A stretch of DNA of 8,641 bases from G039029935 sp039029935 (GTDB lineage: Bacteria > Chloroflexota > Anaerolineae > Caldilineales > Caldilineaceae), in assembly GCA_039029935.1 (NCBI GenBank), contig JBCCFC010000556.1, positions 1 to 8,641 on the forward strand, read 5' to 3'. Both the position numbers and the translations under genes were made by a program. Below the pieces are notes generated by a model that searched no databases, was not told where the DNA came from, and saw only the letters and a program-made list of their open reading frames with translations. Every line of letters begins with the position of its first letter. Within the stretch, counting starts at the first letter, position 1. This document shows positions 5,001 to 8,641 of the stretch, piece after piece.

Positions 5001-8000
5001 CTATATCGCCGACATCATAAACCCATAGTGGTACTCACTCTCACTGAGCATATACTGTGGCAATATACCCGGTCCGCAACTGCCATTACCTAAGCCGGAC
5101 TTGCCATAATCGACGTTGAAGATGATCTCATCACGTGGTGTTAGTTCATAGGTATGCGTCGCTGCCTCTAGGTCTTGGTCGGTGAAGTGGCTGGCACTAA
5201 TGTTGAGTAGCCCCCCCAGAGAAATATCCCTGCCCTGTACGCGGATACCATGTCCAGCATCATTGGTCAGCGTCGCCCAGCGAACCTCGACCTTGTTGCC
5301 ATACTCCTGTGGCATGATGTACGGGACATAGTCATCGGCCACAGTGGTGCGATAGACATCGACTTTGCCACTTTCACGGCGGTCGGCGTAGGTCTCGTGT
5401 GGGCCCGGGCCATACCATGTCAGGTTGGCGTACTCGCCTGGAATCTGCATCTGCACACCAACACGTGGTAGATGCGGCAACTCGTTGACCTGCATGACGG
5501 TGGCGGCTACTTCGATGTCACCGTTGGCGTGGATGGTGTAGGTGACTTCATTCTCAAACTTTGCCAGCACCTGTTCCTCATCGTCTTCGTTCTCAGAGAG
5601 CATTAGCACCGAGCCGTCGTTCTTATCCACACCTTGCAGCAACTGAGCCCGTCGTTTCTTTAATCCATCAACAACCTGCTTTGGGGCATCGTCTTTGGTC
5701 ATGTCAATCAGTGCGTCGAGCAGCCCGACAAGCTGTTCACGCCGTGCCAATTCCGCCACCAATTCCTTGGCCTTGTCCATTTTGGATGTGCCGGGCAGAT
5801 CGTTATAGTTGACGCCCATACGCATACAGAGGTCACGCAACTGGTCAAAGCTCATGAACATGCCCAACATGCCGAGGCTATCAACGGCGGATTTGGATGA
5901 AGCGCGTACACGCTGTGCCATGACATCGGCGTCGGGCTGCGTGGTTGAGCGCACCACGACTTGTGCGGGCTGATTATCCTGAACCTCGACCTCGATGGTC
6001 TCGACTTTTTCTTGCAGGCAGTCCAACCCAGCCTCACGCCAGCGGATAGCCGCTTTTTGGTCGCCCCAGGTATTGGCGTCGTTATCCGTTGGTGCGCGCC
6101 AGAAGTTGATGGCGGGGCCAGTCCCTTCCACCAAGCGCTCTTCGCCGCCCACCTGCCAACTACCGAGTTGCCCCGTGCGTTTGTCCAAGCTGATGACAAA
6201 GGGTGTTTCAGCGTCACTATTTTGGATTGTCACAGCAACATCGCCAGTCGTGACATGCAAACTACCTGCGGTACTGGGCGTTTTTGCGGTCTGTGTCGCT
6301 GCGGTGTGCAAGAACTGTGCCCATGCAACTTCGTGTCCAGCATCGGCCCAAACGGTGTCATTTGCCAACGTGAAGCTGATGTTGAGCCAGTAATCCTGTG
6401 TTGGGTCAGCGGAGAACGCATCCAACGCAATGGTGATTTCACGCTGCTCTCCGGCGGCAGTTATCAGCGGTGTCAGTGACCCCGATTGTACAACTTCGCT
6501 CGATTCCTGATTGATCGCCACCAATGACCAGCCGATGTTGAGGTGGCTAAGGTCGCTAAACTCATAGCGATTCTCGATTGTGAACTGACCCGCTGCTAGG
6601 TCAACGGCATGGACACGCACTGGTTCCAGCACTTTTTTGTATTCAATCAAACCGGGATGTGCCGTGCGGTCCGGCCAAATCAAGCCGTTGATACAGAAGT
6701 TGGCATCGTGCGGTGATTCACCATAATCGCCACCATAGGCAAACCACTCGGTAAGATTACCCTGGCCGTCGTCGTTGACTCGTCGCAGTCCTTGATCCAC
6801 CCAATCCCAGATAAAGACGCCCTGCACACGGGGATATTTCTCCACCACCTCCCAATATTCCTTGAGATTGCCGTTGCTGTTGCCCATCGCGTGGGCGTAT
6901 TCACACATAACAATGGGGCGCGTCTCCTCTGGGTCCTCGGCCATCTCGATGACTTTGGCGACGCTGGGGTACATGGGGCCAAGCACGTCGATGGTTGGTG
7001 CGGATTCGGCAGGATGATAGTGAATTAGCCGCGTGGGGTCATTGGCGCGAATCCAGTCGGACATCACCTCATGGTTAGGGCCATAACCAGACTCGTTGCC
7101 CAGCGACCACACGATGATGCTGGCATGATTCTTACGGCTCTCGACCATGCGCACCGCTCGTTGATAGAAAGCCGTCTCCCACTTGGAGTCGTTGGCAAGC
7201 TGACCCCAAACGCCATGTGACTCTAGGTTGGCCTCGTCAAACTGATACAGCCCATACTCATCACAGAGGTCATACCAGCGGTCATCACAAGGGTAGTGAC
7301 TATTACGCACGGCATTAAGATTGTACTGCTTCATCAGCTTGATGTCAGCAATCATGGATTCTTCGCTGACTGTGTGCCCCGTGTCAGGGTCATGCTCATG
7401 CCGGTTGACACCTTTCATGGTGACAGGGCGACCGTTGACATGAATCTGCCCGCCGATTAAGTCTACCTGTCGGAAGCCAACGCGGGTCCGTTCAATGTGA
7501 ATTGGGTTGCTGCCCGGTGGTGTAATCCATACAATCAACGAATACAGATTGGGTTCCTCGGCAGACCACTGTGCAGGTTCACTGACGCCTTTGCTCAATT
7601 CAAGCGTGATCTCCTCGCCGGACTCAGCCATGAAGAGTGTTGTCAGCGGCATGTCAAAGACAGCGTTGCCGTCGGCGTCATAGAGTGCGCCATAAAAGGT
7701 GTAGCCCTTGGTCGGCTTGTCACTTAGGTTGCAAACCTTTGCGCGGATGTGTAGCTCGGCATCCCTAAAGTCATCGTCAAAGGTGGTGTAAACCCAGTAA
7801 TCCTTGATGCGCACTTTGGGGGCAGACCAGAGCGTGACCGTGCGATAGATACCGCTGAGATGCCACATGTCCTGGTCTTCGGCATAGGAGCCATCTGACC
7901 AGCGATAGACACGCAGTGCCACCACGTTCTCACCCGCCTGTACATAGTCGGTGATGTCAAACTCGGCAGGAACACGGCTATCCTGGCTATATCCAACCGC

Positions 8001-8510
8001 TTGGCCGTTGATCCACAGATGAAAGGCCGAGTCCACACCATCAAAGTTGAGAAAAATCTGCCGTCCCTGCGCCACCCAATCTGCTGGGACCTCAAAGGTG
8101 CGTCGATAGGACCCCGTTGGGTTGTCCTCGACTGGAACCGTCAAATGCTCGTCAATGGGGAATGGGTACTGCACATTGGTGTAGCGTGGCACATCGTATC
8201 CCTGTAGCTGCCAGTTGCTTGGCACGGGAATTGTGTCCCATGTACTGTCATCAAATGTAGGTGTCTCAAAATCGGCTGGGGCCGACGCCGGATTGGGTGC
8301 GCAGTGAAATCGCCATTCACCATCCAGTGAACGCACAAAGGGTGCGACGGGCGAGTTGCCCATGTTGGTGGTGTAGTCGCGTGGGCTGGCGGGTTCATTG
8401 ATATAGGCATCGTTGAGTGTGCGAAATGGCCGCAACCCAACATTGGGATATTCCTTGTTTCGTTCCACAATTTGTGGGTCTTGCCAATCTAGTAATTGTT
8501 GTGTTTGCAT
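5001..8510 (-). CDS. lacZ: LacZ-type beta-galactosidase (GH2) with an EAD-like domain inserted in its C-terminal domain
   Basis: A 1169-residue glycoside hydrolase family 2 enzyme of the large LacZ type, which cleaves terminal beta-galactosides by a retaining mechanism. Domain order: sugar-binding jelly-roll (about 40-230), Ig-like (232-346), TIM barrel (348-640), second Ig-like (645-740), beta-sandwich domain 5 (755-1165). The acid/base is E473 in SLGNESGYG, the nucleophile E537 in MCEYAHAMGNSNG. Metal ligands E430 and H432 are in DEANLESHG, and substrate-site H371 and H405 are in NRHEHD and NSHYP. The C-terminal GPGPHETYADR and the PQEYGN motif are also present. The length exceeds the usual 1020-1050 by about 120 residues, accounted for by the insert at 864-983. 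No signal peptide is visible, so it is probably cytosolic. The start has AAGGAA about 6 nt upstream. No transporter or regulator gene is visible beside it. Confidence 0.96.
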   Translation of the reverse strand: MQTQQLLDWQDPQIVERNKEYPNVGLRPFRTLNDAYINEPASPRDYTTNMGNSPVAPFVRSLDGEWRFHCAPNPASAPADFETPTFDDSTWDTIPVPSNWQLQGYDVPRYTNVQYPFPIDEHLTVPVEDNPTGSYRRTFEVPADWVAQGRQIFLNFDGVDSAFHLWINGQAVGYSQDSRVPAEFDITDYVQAGENVVALRVYRWSDGSYAEDQDMWHLSGIYRTVTLWSAPKVRIKDYWVYTTFDDDFRDAELHIRAKVCNLSDKPTKGYTFYGALYDADGNAVFDMPLTTLFMAESGEEITLELSKGVSEPAQWSAEEPNLYSLIVWITPPGSNPIHIERTRVGFRQVDLIGGQIHVNGRPVTMKGVNRHEHDPDTGHTVSEESMIADIKLMKQYNLNAVRNSHYPCDDRWYDLCDEYGLYQFDEANLESHGVWGQLANDSKWETAFYQRAVRMVESRKNHASIIVWSLGNESGYGPNHEVMSDWIRANDPTRLIHYHPAESAPTIDVLGPMYPSVAKVIEMAEDPEETRPIVMCEYAHAMGNSNGNLKEYWEVVEKYPRVQGVFIWDWVDQGLRRVNDDGQGNLTEWFAYGGDYGESPHDANFCINGLIWPDRTAHPGLIEYKKVLEPVRVHAVDLAAGQFTIENRYEFSDLSHLNIGWSLVAINQESSEVVQSGSLTPLITAAGEQREITIALDAFSADPTQDYWLNISFTLANDTVWADAGHEVAWAQFLHTAATQTAKTPSTAGSLHVTTGDVAVTIQNSDAETPFVISLDKRTGQLGSWQVGGEERLVEGTGPAINFWRAPTDNDANTWGDQKAAIRWREAGLDCLQEKVETIEVEVQDNQPAQVVVRSTTQPDADVMAQRVRASSKSAVDSLGMLGMFMSFDQLRDLCMRMGVNYNDLPGTSKMDKAKELVAELARREQLVGLLDALIDMTKDDAPKQVVDGLKKRRAQLLQGVDKNDGSVLMLSENEDDEEQVLAKFENEVTYTIHANGDIEVAATVMQVNELPHLPRVGVQMQIPGEYANLTWYGPGPHETYADRRESGKVDVYRTTVADDYVPYIMPQEYGNKVEVRWATLTNDAGHGIRVQGRDISLGGLLNISASHFTDQDLEAATHTYELTPRDEIIFNVDYGKSGLGNGSCGPGILPQYMLSESEYHYGFMMSAI
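5562..5921 (-). other. EAD-like (death-like fold) domain inserted in the beta-galactosidase
   Basis: Residues 864-983 interrupt domain 5 between VVVRSTTQPDADV and FENEVTYTI, which are contiguous in ordinary LacZ proteins. The core at about 885-937 reads as a compact helical domain: a helix with LRDLCMRMGV, the turn NYNDLPGTSK, a helix KAKELVAELARR, then LVGLLDALI. The combination L.DLC..(M/L)GV.Y..LPG..K..KA.ELV..L.RR is the pattern I know from bacterial effector-associated domains, small adaptors that recruit partners in conflict and signalling systems. I cannot assign the EAD subclass. The domain is flanked by a helical linker (940-960) and an acidic tail (SENEDDEEQ, 972-980). It is in frame with no stop or change in codon style, so it is a true part of the protein. 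Confidence 0.72.
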
Positions 8511-8598
8511 TGGTTTCCTTCCCTGATACGTACGTCCAGCTACTACCCTTCACCCTCCGCCCGTCTACATCCGAGCCCAACCTTTTGACCTGCAGAAC
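8511..8598. other. Upstream region of lacZ, no clear promoter
   Basis: It contains the lacZ ribosome binding site (AAGGAA on the minus strand, near 8515-8520) and the 8-bp palindrome ACGTACGT (about 8527-8534). I find no convincing -35/-10 pair on the minus strand and no operator-sized inverted repeat. Confidence 0.4.
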
Positions 8599-8641
8599 AT
8601 GACCCTACCACAACTCGACCAAGGACGGCCCTGCCACGGCG
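8599..8641 (+). CDS. Possible start of a divergent gene, truncated by the window edge
   Basis: From ATG 8599 the plus strand is open to the window end and reads MTLPQLDQGRPCHG. There is no clear ribosome binding site. The opening has the rhythm of FeoA-like proteins (MTL..L..G....), but 14 residues cannot establish this. If real, the gene would be divergent from lacZ, sharing about 90 bp of upstream DNA. Confidence 0.25.
   Translation, partial: MTLPQLDQGRPCHG

Noticed and set aside
5852..6479. Several long reading frames overlapping lacZ in other frames, on both strands (up to 172 codons)
   Set aside because: They are shadows of the strongly supported lacZ frame: no RBS, no recognisable motif, and translations rich in the odd residues typical of off-frame reading.
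8417..8602. 61-codon plus-strand frame over the lacZ start
   Set aside because: It overlaps the N-terminal coding region and RBS of lacZ, has no RBS of its own and no recognisable product.

Overview
This 8.6 kb bacterial window has three parts, and every confident gene lies on the minus strand. No rRNA, tRNA or CRISPR array is visible. The host cannot be named from sequence alone. Several signs point to an uncultured environmental bacterium of the Chloroflexota or Poribacteria kind: a phytanoyl-CoA dioxygenase next to a short-chain dehydrogenase, a very large LacZ-type glycosidase, an effector-associated-domain-like insert, and short reiterated intergenic words (GCAGAG, GATTACCGA and GTTGAAAA types). 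This placement is inference only.

Right part (about 5001-8510): one very long lacZ-family gene with all the expected catalytic and metal-binding residues. Its C-terminal beta-sandwich domain is interrupted, in frame, by about 120 residues. The core of the insert looks like the small helical, death-like effector-associated domains (EADs) of bacterial conflict and signalling proteins. This is the most unusual protein feature here.

Middle part (about 2450-5000): an A+T-richer accessory island holding a duplicated two-gene module, transcribed leftward from a near-consensus sigma70 promoter (TTGACA, 17 bp, TATACT at 4911-4939). Each module is an unrecognised acidic/helical protein followed by a VapC-like PIN-domain protein. 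Order of transcription: 180-aa partner (4857-4315), intact PIN (4261-3830), 230-aa partner (3802-3110), PIN pseudogene (3033-2522). The two partner genes share an exactly identical 38-nt block over the ribosome binding site and start codon, although their proteins have diverged. The second PIN gene is broken by an 89-bp MITE-like element with 20-bp perfect terminal inverted repeats and a 3-bp target duplication. Removing the element and one duplication restores a full-length 139-aa PIN protein with its catalytic acids in register. The 230-aa partner carries a tandem duplication of its tryptophan-rich C-terminal motif.

Left part (1-2450): a probable two-gene operon, a PhyH-type Fe(II)/2-oxoglutarate dioxygenase followed by an SDR oxidoreductase. 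Upstream lies about 730 bp without a gene, filled by a GC-rich inverted repeat, two copies of a 171-bp repeat and a GCAGAG-type repeat. Each 171-bp copy carries a long terminator-like hairpin with covarying stem bases and an extended -10-like box on the minus strand, so each could encode a small RNA.
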